From Dendrocalamus latiflorus (taxonomy: Eukaryota > Streptophyta > Magnoliopsida > Poales > Poaceae), in the NCBI GenBank assembly GCA_017311315.1, contig CM029666.1, positions 34,420,749 through 34,484,748 of the forward strand: a stretch of 64,000 nucleotides of DNA, given 5' to 3'. Each line of letters starts with the position of its first letter. The stretch's first letter is position 1. Shown here piece by piece: positions 9,240 to 20,674 of the stretch. Under the pieces are notes generated by a model. It searched no databases. It was not told where the DNA came from and worked only from the letters and a program-made list of their open reading frames with translations. The position numbers were made by a program, and so were the translations under genes.

Positions 9240-12023
9240 ATGGCTGAAACTGAAAATGGATCACAAGAGCAAGGCAACTCTTATCCAGGAAAAGTAAGGC
9301 AGCCAAACATAGTAGACCTATTGGCAAAGATGGAAGAAAACCGGCATCAAGCGGAACTTGGTCAAGTCAACAAGATGGAACAGCATATTAAACTATTAGA
9401 ACAGATTGCTGAGAAAAGTGAAGGAAATAGTCAGCAAGGACTGCCCGTACGATCAAAATGGGCAGATTTTCACAAGACTAGGCCCCCAATCTTTTCTTCA
9501 TCACCTGACCCAATGGTGGCAGAAGATTGGTTTAGAGACGTGGAGAGAAAGTTAAATACCGTTCAATGCAATGACAAGGAAAAAGTACTATATGCCTCCC
9601 ATCAGCTGCAAGGCCCAGCAGCAACCTGGTGGATGAATTATCAAGCTATGGTTGGAGATCGAGAAATTACTTGGAAAGAATTTGAGGATATTTTTCGTCA
9701 CACCCATGTACTGACTGGAGTGATGGAAGCTAAGCGTCGAGAATTTCTTGCGTTGAAGCAAGGAGAACGTACGGTCATGGAGTATCTTCATCAGTTTAAC
9801 ACGTTGGCCCGTTACGCCCCTGATGACGTGAAAACTGAGGAGAAAAAGATGGAAAAATTTAGAGAAGGATTGCAAATATCTTTGAAGCATCATATCTCGG
9901 CTATAGACTTTAAAGATTTGCCTTCAATGGTAAATAAACTCATTATATCGGAGGAAACCAAAAAGGAGTTAGAAGATACACAGAAGAGGAAGATAGTACA
10001 GATAACATCATCACCCGATGTACCTCGAAAACGAGTAATCCTAGTATCCCAGTTCAAAAACCAGCAAGACAGGACAATGATATTCACTCCAAGACCCCAA
10101 ATACAAATGAACCAGAATACCACAACTCCACCACAAGATACAGTGAGAACCTCAAATTCCAAATGCTTTAAATGTGATAGGAACCATTTTCAGAAGCAGT
10201 GTCCACAGTGGCACCCCGCTTGTTTCCATTGTGGCCAAACTGGTCATTTCAAGACTCAGTGCCCAAGAGGAGGACTACATTCTAAAGTGGCAAAGGCCCA
10301 AGTCAGAGCACAGACATCTTCGCCACGACAGTTGACCGCTATACCAAAACAGGAGGAAGAAGGCCAGAGCCGACAGTTTATAGTCAAGCCAGTTGGAATT
10401 CAGACGACAGCTACAACGTCAGCAACGGACAAGGACAAAGGAATACTGAGGCCAGTCCAAGGAAGAATAAATCATATCTCGGCAAAAGAAGCAGCTAGAG
10501 CCAACGACGTCATCGTTATTACATTGAGTCGGAAGAGGTACCATGGCGAACAAGGTCAGATAGCAGCATTGGAAATTCAACAGACTCTAACAGATCAGAT
10601 CAAGACAGCTCAAGAGAATGATGAGGAAACACAACGACTTGCGAAGAAAAGTCAAGAAGAAAGTTCAACTGAGTTTGTTAAAGATGACCAAGGGATCTTG
10701 AGATTCCGAGGTCGTTATTGTATACCCAATAATAAAGAGCTGAAGGACTTGATTTTACGAGAAGCCCACTCATCTCAATTTTCCATACATCCAGGAGGAA
10801 CTAAAATGTATCAAGATTTAAAGAAGAGATATTGGTGGAGTAAAATGAAAAGAGAGATAGCAGAGTATATCGCGCGCTGTGACACATGTCAAAAGATAAA
10901 GATAGATCACCAGAAGCCCTCAGGATTGCTAAATCCTTTACCCGTCCCAGAATGGAAATGGGAAGATATTGGTATGGACTTCATCACAGGATTCCCAAAA
11001 ACCCGCAACGGTTATGATGCTATTTGGGTAATCGTAGACCGATTAACAAAAGTAGCACACTTCATACCGATCAAGCAAACATATGGTAAGAACAAACTAG
11101 TAGAGTTGTATTTGACCAAAATAGTGGTATTACATGGAATTCCAAAAAGAATAGTATCTGATAGAGGGGCACAGTTCACGTCTATATTTTGGGAGAAACT
11201 GCATGAAGCCATGGGAACCGACCTAGCATTCAGTACAGCCTATCATCCACAAACCGGAGGACAGACAGAACGAGTAAACCAAATCTTAGAAGACATGTTG
11301 CGAGCATGTGCGTTAATCTATGGAGCAGCTTGGGATACGTGCTTACCGTTTGCAGAATTTTCTTATAATAATAGTTATCAGGCTAGTATCAAGATGGCAC
11401 CGTTTGAAGCCTTATATGGAAGAGCATGTAGGACACCGTTGAATTGGACTGAAACCGGACAACGACAATTTTTAGGACCACAAATCGTTCAAGATGCAGA
11501 AGCACATGTCAGGATCATTCGAGATAAAATGAAAATTGCCCAGGATCGACAAAAGCGTTATGCTGATACTCGTCGAAAAGATTTAAACTTTGAAATTGGA
11601 GATTTGGTATATCTCAAGGTCACACCATTCAAGTCAGTAAAGAGATTTCAAGTTAAAGGAAAGTTAGCCCCGAGGTATATTGGCCCGTTTGAGATTCTCG
11701 AGAGAATAGGTGAAGTAGCTTATAAATTGCAGTTAACACCGAACCTGGCAAGAGTACACAACGTATTTCATGTATCCCAGTTACGGAAATGTCTCCGCCA
11801 TCCAACAGAGCAAGTGCCAGTTGATGACATAGACTTACGAGATGACCTATCATATGACGAAGAGCCAATTCAAGTCCTAGAAACTACAGAAAGGCAGTTA
11901 AAGGGTAAAAATGTCAGATTTCATAAGATACAGTGGCGAAATCATACAGCAGATGAGGCGACATGGGAAAAGGAGTCAGATTTACAGCGAGAATTTCCCA
12001 ACCTACTCCTTGGCCCGAGTTGA
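9240..12023 (+). CDS. Gag-integrase-chromodomain fusion protein, unit 2
   Basis: Intact 927-residue frame, identical to unit 1 except R instead of K at residue 278. All zinc ligands, the integrase D-D-35-E triad, the GPF motif and the chromodomain-like tail are kept. This unit has both flanking LTRs, primer binding site and polypurine tract, so it is structurally the most complete member within the window. The perfect frame and near-zero divergence show that the RT-less form is recent or still being copied. Confidence 0.93.
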   Translation: MAETENGSQEQGNSYPGKVRQPNIVDLLAKMEENRHQAELGQVNKMEQHIKLLEQIAEKSEGNSQQGLPVRSKWADFHKTRPPIFSSSPDPMVAEDWFRDVERKLNTVQCNDKEKVLYASHQLQGPAATWWMNYQAMVGDREITWKEFEDIFRHTHVLTGVMEAKRREFLALKQGERTVMEYLHQFNTLARYAPDDVKTEEKKMEKFREGLQISLKHHISAIDFKDLPSMVNKLIISEETKKELEDTQKRKIVQITSSPDVPRKRVILVSQFKNQQDRTMIFTPRPQIQMNQNTTTPPQDTVRTSNSKCFKCDRNHFQKQCPQWHPACFHCGQTGHFKTQCPRGGLHSKVAKAQVRAQTSSPRQLTAIPKQEEEGQSRQFIVKPVGIQTTATTSATDKDKGILRPVQGRINHISAKEAARANDVIVITLSRKRYHGEQGQIAALEIQQTLTDQIKTAQENDEETQRLAKKSQEESSTEFVKDDQGILRFRGRYCIPNNKELKDLILREAHSSQFSIHPGGTKMYQDLKKRYWWSKMKREIAEYIARCDTCQKIKIDHQKPSGLLNPLPVPEWKWEDIGMDFITGFPKTRNGYDAIWVIVDRLTKVAHFIPIKQTYGKNKLVELYLTKIVVLHGIPKRIVSDRGAQFTSIFWEKLHEAMGTDLAFSTAYHPQTGGQTERVNQILEDMLRACALIYGAAWDTCLPFAEFSYNNSYQASIKMAPFEALYGRACRTPLNWTETGQRQFLGPQIVQDAEAHVRIIRDKMKIAQDRQKRYADTRRKDLNFEIGDLVYLKVTPFKSVKRFQVKGKLAPRYIGPFEILERIGEVAYKLQLTPNLARVHNVFHVSQLRKCLRHPTEQVPVDDIDLRDDLSYDEEPIQVLETTERQLKGKNVRFHKIQWRNHTADEATWEKESDLQREFPNLLLGPS

Positions 12024-14430
12024 TCTCGAGGTCGAGATCCTTTTTAAGGGGGGTAGGTTGAAACAAATCTGAAAATCCGAAAATGTTCAAAAATCTGAAT
12101 TTGAGCTCAATTTTCGTTTTTGCTTTGATCTCTCAATTCCTCATCCTATTCTACACTAATCTCAACATCCAAGTGCCCAAATCACCACCATCAATCGGAT
12201 TGGGAGAGGGAGCAAGTGTTGTCACTGTGCTTGACTGAAAAATCTCCACCGCCTCCCTGTTTTTGTCGCCGCCACTCACGATCTTTTCGTGATTGCCCGT
12301 ACGCGCGCCTCCTCCCGCCAGCACTGCTCGGTGGATAGCCATCCCACCCCGCCCCGGGCCTCGTGGCACGCCACGCCAGCCCGCACAACCGCCGTGCGCC
12401 AGCTTTTGCCGCCGCCCTTCTCTTCCGTGCGCGCCACCGCCACCCCACGCCAACGGACTCCGCCACCTCCCCCGCGCGGACAAGCTTCCCTTTACACCTC
12501 CTCTCTGCCGCCCTGACGCCCTGCACCGGCCAAAGATCGTGGCATTGCCGCCGGCTGCCACGCACCGTCGCCGCCCTGGGAAATATCCGGGCCAAACCGC
12601 CTTACTCCGCCTACTTAAGCAATTCCGACCCCAAGCCGAGTATCACAAACCCCACGACCGCCCGACGCCCCCCCAACGCCTCCATTGCCATTCCCACCAC
12701 CGGTAATTCCAAAAAGCCCTAAATCCGAGCCCTAACTCAATGTCGACCTCCCGATCATCCGTTCTTCAATTACTTCTACCTAAAGCTTCTCCATAGCCCT
12801 AGAATCATACCCCGACCGCCGCCATAGCCCCTTCGCCACCCCTCTTCCCCGGCGCCGTGAGCACTCCGCCACCGCATCCACCTCACCGTGGCTAGCCTTG
12901 CACGGCCATCCCCAGCCCAAACCGCCGCACCCATTAACCTTCCCCGTCCCCAGAGATGCTCAAATGCTAGCCCTATTGCCCAAAAGAGCCTCCGTTCAAC
13001 CGCAATCCTAAAAATAGCCGCAAGTAAGGAGGGCTCGCCGCCGGCGAACGCCGCCTCCGACGGCCTGGCCACTGCCAAAAATGGAACCCCCTCCCTACCC
13101 CGCACCCGTCCATGGTCTTATTTGCCGTCGCAGATCACCGGAGTACCGCCGGTCGCCACCACCCATCTCCTCTGCTTCGGCTGTACACGCGCAGGCATGA
13201 GGAAGAAGACGATCCTATTCACCCGACCGAACCCACTCGGTCTTGGTTGAGTCTAACCCGTTCGCCGCACCAGATGCATCCGACCGAGCCGCTTTTACTT
13301 GGTTGAGCCCAGCCCCTTTTGCCCGCACCGGTTGCAACCGACCCGAGCCAGGCCGACGCGGTCAAGCCGAGTCCGTTCGCCGAGTCTGGTTCGAACCTGA
13401 TGAATAGTAACCGGACCCGATGAATAGTAACCCGACCCAAAGCCCAAAATACATGTTTATACTCCCCGGATTCGTCTCGAGCCCAATAACCCAAATCCAA
13501 AGCCCATTTCCCCATATAGCCCTCCAATAAACCAGAAATCCCAATTTAATGGAGTTTTTCGTATTTTCTTTTATTTTCTTTATTCCTAGCCTAGTCCTTC
13601 GGGCATGGAATTAATTTATTTTTAATTGTTTTGCGTTAGCTCCCGACGTCGAAGATCACCAGGAGCAGAAGGGAGAAGCTCAAGTCCAAGCCCAGCCCGT
13701 CGAAGAATACAAGTTAATCGAAATCGTAAACCCGCAAGGCAAGTCACACATACCTTGATCATGTTGAACCTACATTTTCGCTATTTATTTATTAGTATTT
13801 TCATTATGTTATTTGTGAACTGTTATTTTTTTTACAATAAATGCTTAGAATGACATGATACTAGTTATGTCCTACCACCCGAAAAAGCCCAGTCTAAATT
13901 TGATTGCCATAATCCCTTTGACAAGACCTAGTAATATTAATATGTAATCATGGTAGTTTAGATAATCAACAACATCTACTATTATTAAAAGATTTGGTAT
14001 TTGGGAAGTGGCTCTAGGGGAAGCGAGGATCGTTGGATTCTGCGACCTAGGGTGAAGGCAAATGTTACAAATCAATGGGAGTGTCAAATCACTGGACAGA
14101 TTTGTAGAAGGGAATTTGCCACCGGGTAAAATAAGGACTAGACCCTTATGCTGAGTAAAGAACATAGTGATCGCCCAACCACAAGTGTTGATACGTCAAA
14201 CCTAGTCTAGTAGCTGCTCAAATTCGATTGAATCTCTACAAACGCAAGGCGAAGGCAAAGTGTGAGTCCATACGGAAGGGAGTTGAGAAGGGCCGTATGG
14301 AAATTGGCGCAGTGGGCGCCGTTGTGGTTTTTATTGTTGATTTGATTATCAGATGTCCACACAATAGTAGGTCGAGATGAGTCAGAGGTTGGAGGCCTGG
14401 GCTTATCAAGGAAACCCACTAGGTAGAGGC

Positions 14431-14438
14431 TATATAAA
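14431..14438 (+). promoter_or_regulatory. LTR 3 TATA box
   Basis: TATATAAA at the position equivalent to 1449-1456; it would drive the truncated unit 3. Confidence 0.6.
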
Positions 14439-15072
14439 GAATTGCGCAGTGAACAGCCTTGTTTCCTTTACTCTTTAGCGGGAGTTAAGGAATCTTGTGG
14501 GTAAAGCAGGGCAACTCTGCAGAGTCATGATTAATGGTATTCGAATACGCCGTGCTTCCGGTAAATGAAGCTATGTTTAATGGGTGATTCCAGCAACAAG
14601 GCATAAGTAGAATTGGAAAGGATTTGGTAATGTGGGTGGTCTGGTAATTGAACCTTGAAAACCTATAAAGTTGTGATTTTTATGTTTTTAACCAGTTTCC
14701 AACTAAAATTGCATCCACACAAAATAAGACATGTTTCCCTTTATTTGTTGTACCTTGCATGAAATTATTATTAAGCTCCGTGTGACTTGTTGAGTACAAG
14801 TGGTAGTACTCATGCTTGCTAAAAACATTAACAGAAATAGTCAGCAATGAGGAGGCAGACGAAGGCAAAGAAGTGAAACTTTATGAGGTCGAGGATGCGT
14901 GGAATTAGGGTCGTCCTCCGCTCAGGCGTGCCTGTGGCGTTCTTTTGTTTGTAAGGTATCTAAGGGCCGTTTGCCCTTCTGTAAAACTTGGCTTTTAATG
15001 CCTTTATATTGTAATAAAGTTGATTTTTATCTTAAGCATGTGTTGGCAATGTTATACACTCGATGGATGTAC

Positions 15073-15102
15073 TCGCAACTGAACAATCCTGGGCAGTTGC
15101 GA
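15073..15102 (+). other. U5 hairpin, LTR 3
   Basis: Identical to the hairpin at 2091-2120. Confidence 0.75.
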
Positions 15103-15138
15103 GGGTTTCATAACGCTCCCAGAAATGGGGGTGTTACA

Positions 15139-15730
15139 GAGTGGTATCAGAGCTAGCCTGCTTGACCGTAGGATTACCCTAAGTGCATTAAGGATATTTG
15201 TGAAAACTATTTTACTTATAAAAATGAGTTACCTAAAATATCAATATTACTCCTGTATAATCTCTTCCCTGTCTACCTTACCTATCTGTCTTATTTTAAA
15301 ATTAAGTTTTGTTTTCTAAGACTATTTATATTTATTCTTGTCTAAATTCAAAATTGGCGATGTGAGCAGAGGTTAAAAAAAAAGAAAAAAAGAGAAGAAA
15401 ATATAGAGCTGTATGCGTTAGTATAGTTGAACCCTTTAGTAAATAGTATCTTTTTGGATGTGTAAAACAAGTTGAGATGTGTACCTTGTATGAATGGTAT
15501 GTGTCCAACTTGTATAATGAATAAAAACTATCTTTGCCTTTTTGATAATTTGTTTGCTATAAGTATCTCTAGTCTTAACCTCTTCAAATCTCAGTCTTTC
15601 TATTTCGCTCTAAAGCTCTTATCTATTTCATTCTAATCTTACCTTAATTTCTGAATTCTTACTTCCCTATCTGACTTTATTAAAAACTCGCTGCAGACCT
15701 AACTTCCAATCCCATCCAAGAACAATAAAG
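15139..15730 (+). other. Internal 5' leader with primer binding site, unit 3
   Basis: Primer binding site TGGTATCAGAGC at 15142-15153; same non-coding leader as units 1 and 2. Confidence 0.85.
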
Positions 15731-17962
15731 ATGGCTGAAACTGAAAATGGATCACAAGAGCAAGGCAACTCTTATCCAGGAAAAGTAAGGCAGCCAAACA
15801 TAGTAGACCTATTGGCAAAGATGGAAGAAAACCGGCATCAAGCGGAACTTGGTCAAGTCAACAAGATGGAACAGCATATTAAACTATTAGAACAGATTGC
15901 TGAGAAAAGTGAAGGAAATAGTCAGCAAGGACTGCCCGTACGATCAAAATGGGCAGATTTTCACAAGACTAGGCCCCCAATCTTTTCTTCATCACCTGAC
16001 CCAATGGTGGCAGAAGATTGGTTTAGAGACGTGGAGAGAAAGTTAAATACCGTTCAATGCAATGACAAGGAAAAAGTACTATATGCCTCCCATCAGCTGC
16101 AAGGCCCAGCAGCAACCTGGTGGATGAATTATCAAGCTATGGTTGGAGATCGAGAAATTACTTGGAAAGAATTTGAGGATATTTTTCGTCACACCCATGT
16201 ACTGACTGGAGTGATGGAAGCTAAGCGTCGAGAATTTCTTGCGTTGAAGCAAGGAGAACGTACGGTCATGGAGTATCTTCATCAGTTTAACACGTTGGCC
16301 CGTTACGCCCCTGATGACGTGAAAACTGAGGAGAAAAAGATGGAAAAATTTAGAGAAGGATTGCAAATATCTTTGAAGCATCATATCTCGGCTATAGACT
16401 TTAAAGATTTGCCTTCAATGGTAAATAAACTCATTATATCGGAGGAAACCAAAAAGGAGTTAGAAGATACACAGAAGAGGAAGATAGTACAGATAACATC
16501 ATCACCCGATGTACCTCGAAAACGAGTAATCCTAGTATCCCAGTTCAAAAACCAGCAAGACAGGACAATGATATTCACTCCAAGACCCCAAATACAAATG
16601 AACCAGAATACCACAACTCCACCACAAGATACAGTGAGAACCTCAAATTCCAAATGCTTTAAATGTGATAGGAACCATTTTCAGAAGCAGTGTCCACAGT
16701 GGCACCCCGCTTGTTTCCATTGTGGCCAAACTGGTCATTTCAAGACTCAGTGCCCAAGAGGAGGACTACATTCTAAAGTGGCAAAGGCCCAAGTCAGAGC
16801 ACAGACATCTTCGCCACGACAGTTGACCGCTATACCAAAACAGGAGGAAGAAGGCCAGAGCCGACAGTTTATAGTCAAGCCAGTTGGAATTCAGACGACA
16901 GCTACAACGTCAGCAACGGACAAGGACAAAGGAATACTGAGGCCAGTCCAAGGAAGAATAAATCATATCTCGGCAAAAGAAGCAGCTAGAGCCAACGACG
17001 TCATCGTTATTACATTGAGTCGGAAGAGGTACCATGGCGAACAAGGTCAGATAGCAGCATTGGAAATTCAACAGACTCTAACAGATCAGATCAAGACAGC
17101 TCAAGAGAATGATGAGGAAACACAACGACTTGCGAAGAAAAGTCAAGAAGAAAGTTCAACTGAGTTTGTTAAAGATGACCAAGGGATCTTGAGATTCCGA
17201 GGTCGTTATTGTATACCCAATAATAAAGAGCTGAAGGACTTGATTTTACGAGAAGCCCACTCATCTCAATTTTCCATACATCCAGGAGGAACTAAAATGT
17301 ATCAAGATTTAAAGAAGAGATATTGGTGGAGTAAAATGAAAAGAGAGATAGCAGAGTATATCGCGCGCTGTGACACATGTCAAAAGATAAAGATAGATCA
17401 CCAGAAGCCCTCAGGATTGCTAAATCCTTTACCCGTCCCAGAATGGAAATGGGAAGATATTGGTATGGACTTCATCACAGGATTCCCAAAAACCCGCAAC
17501 GGTTATGATGCTATTTGGGTAATCGTAGACCGATTAACAAAAGTAGCACACTTCATACCGATCAAGCAAACATATGGTAAGAACAAACTAGTAGAGTTGT
17601 ATTTGACCAAAATAGTGGTATTACATGGAATTCCAAAAAGAATAGTATCTGATAGAGGGGCACAGTTCACGTCTATATTTTGGGAGAAACTGCATGAAGC
17701 CATGGGAACCGACCTAGCATTCAGTACAGCCTATCATCCACAAACCGGAGGACAGACAGAACGAGTAAACCAAATCTTAGAAGACATGTTGCGAGCATGT
17801 GCGTTAATCTATGGAGCAGCTTGGGATACGTGCTTACCGTTTGCAGAATTTTCTTATAATAATAGTTATCAGGCTAGTATCAAGAGGCTATATAAAGAAT
17901 TGAGCAGTGAACAGCCTTGTTTCCTTTACTCTTTAGCGGGAGTTAAGGAATCTTGTGGGTAA
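15731..17962 (+). pseudogene. Truncated Gag-integrase fusion, unit 3
   Basis: Identical to unit 2 up to residue 718 (17884), then reads out of frame-context into LTR sequence and stops at 17962, giving 743 residues. Gag, both knuckles and the D-D-35-E triad survive. The GPF motif, the chromodomain and the polypurine tract are gone, removed by the 3033-bp deletion whose junction lies at 17883-17885. It could still make Gag but would lack the integrase C-terminal targeting part. Confidence 0.9.
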
Positions 17963-18596
17963 AGCAGGGCAACTCTGCAGAGTCATGATTAATGGTATTC
18001 GAATACGCCGTGCTTCCGGTAAATGAAGCTATGTTTAATGGGTGATTCCAGCAACAAGGCATAAGTAGAATTGGAAAGGATTTGGTAATGTGGGTGGTCT
18101 GGTAATTGAACCTTGAAAACCTATAAAGTTGTGATTTTTATGTTTTTAACCAGTTTCCAACTAAAATTGCATCCACACAAAATAAGACATGTTTCCCTTT
18201 ATTTGTTGTACCTTGCATGAAATTATTATTAAGCTCCGTGTGACTTGTTGAGTACAAGTGGTAGTACTCATGCTTGCTAAAAACATTAACAGAAATAGTC
18301 AGCAATGAGGAGGCAGACGAAGGCAAAGAAGTGAAACTTTATGAGGTCGAGGATGCGTGGAATTAGGGTCGTCCTCCGCTCAGGCGTGCCTGTGGCGTTC
18401 TTTTGTTTGTAAGGTATCTAAGGGCCGTTTGCCCTTCTGTAAAACTTGGCTTTTAATGCCTTTATATTGTAATAAAGTTGATTTTTATCTTAAGTATGTG
18501 TTGGCAATGTTATACACTCGATGGATGTACTCGCAACTGAACAATCCTGGGCAGTTGCGAGGGTTTCATAACGCTCCCAGAAATGGGGGTGTTACA
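17883..18596 (+). repeat. LTR 4, truncated to the last 714 bp
   Basis: Matches LTR 1 positions 1443-2156 with two differences (near 17904 and 18495). The junction shares AGA between the integrase frame and the LTR. The retained part starts six bases before the TATA box (17889-17896), so core promoter, R and U5 remain while U3 is lost. It ends TGTTACA at 18590-18596. The palindrome block is at 17973-18006 and the U5 hairpin at 18531-18560. Confidence 0.93.
18531..18560 (+). other. U5 hairpin, LTR 4
   Basis: Same stem and loop as at 2091-2120, kept in the truncated LTR. Confidence 0.75.
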
Positions 18597-19411
18597 GTAT
18601 GCTGCTACGTTCTTGGCCCAATTTTTCGCCTAAAGCAGTAACCTAATCTCTCTCTTCTTTTTTTGTCTATCACGGATTAATAATAATCGACCACGTTGTT
18701 CATATGTGAAAAGGAAACGATCTAGTTCTCTTTTCTATTCTAGATTGAAGAGAACAGAATCCTTTCCGATATATAATATGAATCCAATTGACATCATAAG
18801 CACGAAAGTACGAAAGTGAATAAAACGGATTTGCTATCCAACAAGTCCAATGCTCAACTGAAATGCTTATGATTTTCAGCCGAGTTTTGAGCATTTAGAT
18901 GTGCTTGAAAATTGCTGTGCCTCCACCTCCGCAAGCTTATGATGCCTCCTCCGCCTACAGCAAAGCCGGCTCCAGCAGCTCATGCTCCATGAAAATTACC
19001 GAAAGGGAAAGAGAGAAACGAAGACATGCTCTTCTATGGGGCTGGAGCAAGAGAAGGCACCGCCGCATTGAGGGCGCCCAATGGATGGGGAAATGAGCAA
19101 CGTTGACGACGTCGGCGTAGAGCGAGGCACGACGGCGATGAAACAAGGCTCAACAATGGTGAAGAAAGATGAGCACAAGTGCACAACCGCGAGGAGCTCT
19201 CGGCGCTGAAGAGGCACAGCGGAGGGACGATGTGTCCACTAAGCCCTAGAGGGCCTGACGAGCTTATATTTTGGAGCGCTGAAATTTCACGGATATTGTG
19301 CATAGAAAAAATATATAATCCCTGAAAAATCCTACGAAATTCCTGCGCGTGTTTTGCCGTGCAAGGGTTGGCTGGAGCTTTAAGCTGAAGCACCCCACCC
19401 CAGACACCAAC
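18597..19411 (+). other. Flank of the array, no gene recognised
   Basis: This is 815 bp between the array and a MITE. Short overlapping frames on both strands near 18900-19390 show no domain and no splice-linked continuation. I see nothing I can name. Confidence 0.6.
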
Positions 19412-19414
19412 TAA

Positions 19415-19778
19415 GGGTCTGTTCGGATCTTATAGGCTAACAACTAGTTGCTAATTTTTAGTCCTTGTGGATCCAGACAGGAGGGCTAATGAGTGGGCTA
19501 AAGTTTAGCCAAAGCCCTAACTAGTTGTTAGCCAACTAGTTGGCCAAACCCAGCTAATGAGGGCTAAAGGACCAACCGGATGGAAAAAAGACGCCAATAC
19601 CCACGCCAACCCTCCCAGACCGCCATGCATAGGGGTATAACAGACTTTGTACTGAGATAGTAGTACTTATTAGTCCTTGGATCCAAACAAGACTGTGCTA
19701 ATCTTTAGCCAGCTAACTACTAGTCAGCTAACAACTAGTCCTAGCTAACAACTAGTCATAGTCCATCCAAATAGGCCC
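19415..19778. mobile_element. Tourist-like MITE (PIF/Harbinger)
   Basis: A 364-bp element with imperfect terminal inverted repeats (GGGTCTGTTCGGAT at the left, GGGCCTATTTGGAT read from the right) flanked by TAA at 19412-19414 and 19779-19781. A TAA target duplication and GGGnCTnTT ends are typical of Tourist elements. The interior is rich in CTAGTTGTTAGC-type motifs and codes for nothing. Confidence 0.85.
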
Positions 19779-19781
19779 TAA

Positions 19782-20560
19782 CAGGGGCTAATTCCTTCAT
19801 GCTCCAGAAAAAAAGTATTCGTGGTAATAAGCAAGTTTCTTGCTTTTATTTATAAAATACAGGCTAAATTAGTAAATAAAATAGCACACATGTCAGATTT
19901 TGGGGGGCGTTCCAAATGGCTTACGGCTTTAGCTGAAATTATATTGTAACTAACTTTTTTTAAAGAAAAATTAAGAAAAAAATGTTATATTGTTATAAAC
20001 AATGCAAAGAAATACGAAAAAAGAAAGTTAGAAAAGCTAAAAAATAAAAAAACTGAAATTAGAAGTCAGTGCATTCTAAATAGATTCTGCTTTAAACAAA
20101 TTGAAAGCTAAAAAAATCAGAAGTTGGACAAGTAAAACTTTTAGCAATTTCCTTAGATAAATGGACAAAGAAAAGAGGAAACTTTCTTGCAGCAAAACAC
20201 CGTGGAAGAAAATGCAACAGCTTTGAAGTTACAAGCACAGGAGTAACTGAAAGATCTCACTGGCAGCAACACTATGCTATGCGCACGTGCACCAAAAGTG
20301 GATGATATCATTTTTGCTATGGTTGCCACACACAGCTTACTCTCTCCACGCGTTAAAGAATGTTTCACACGACCTCGATCAATATACCACAATGCGATTT
20401 ACATTTACATTCAGAATCTTAATCGCAAACTCACGAACACATTGTTGGATATAAAACATGCCTGATGGAACTCACGCACACATATAGATTTCTCTCCAAA
20501 CAGGCTTCAAGATTTTTTTTAAACACAAGCAACTTTAAGAGAATCACCTGATGTGTGAGT
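19782..20560. other. AT-rich intergenic sequence downstream of the minus-strand gene
   Basis: Long A-rich runs (about 19940-20120) and no coding signal. The part nearest 20675 probably contains the 3' UTR of the gene whose stop is at 20675. Confidence 0.5.
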
Positions 20561-20674
20561 ACAAGGCCTCACAGAAGGTGAGCTTTAGGGAAAGTACAGA
20601 ACATACAAAAACCACAGACGCTACTGGTATGTGACGCCCCCTGGTTGTGCATGCAACATTCATCAAACACCACT

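Larger units (their letters stand above)
12059..15138 (+). repeat. LTR 3 of the array (shared, 3080 bp)
   Basis: Same termini as LTR 2; 3' LTR of unit 2 and 5' LTR of unit 3. The polypurine tract precedes it at 12042-12058. TATA box at 14431-14438, AATAAA at 15013-15018. Confidence 0.95.
1..18596 (+). mobile_element. Tandem LTR-sharing array of an RT-less Ty3/gypsy element
   Basis: Three internal regions lie head to tail with period 6491 bp (ORF starts 2749, 9240, 15731). Each pair shares a single LTR, giving four LTRs in all: 1-2156 (cut by the window edge), 5568-8647, 12059-15138 and 17883-18596 (truncated). LTR ends are TGAAACA and TGTTACA, followed by a tRNA-Met-type primer binding site. 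The first unit differs from the second by about four substitutions in 2156 bp of LTR and one in the ORF; units two and three look identical where both exist. This fits an insertion followed by unequal recombination between LTRs. The target duplication cannot be tested because the left end lies outside the window. The base after the right end begins GTATG. Confidence 0.93.

Noticed and set aside
1..18596. Interpretation as three independent insertions
   Set aside because: Neighbouring units share a single LTR with no intervening target duplication, which independent insertions would not give.
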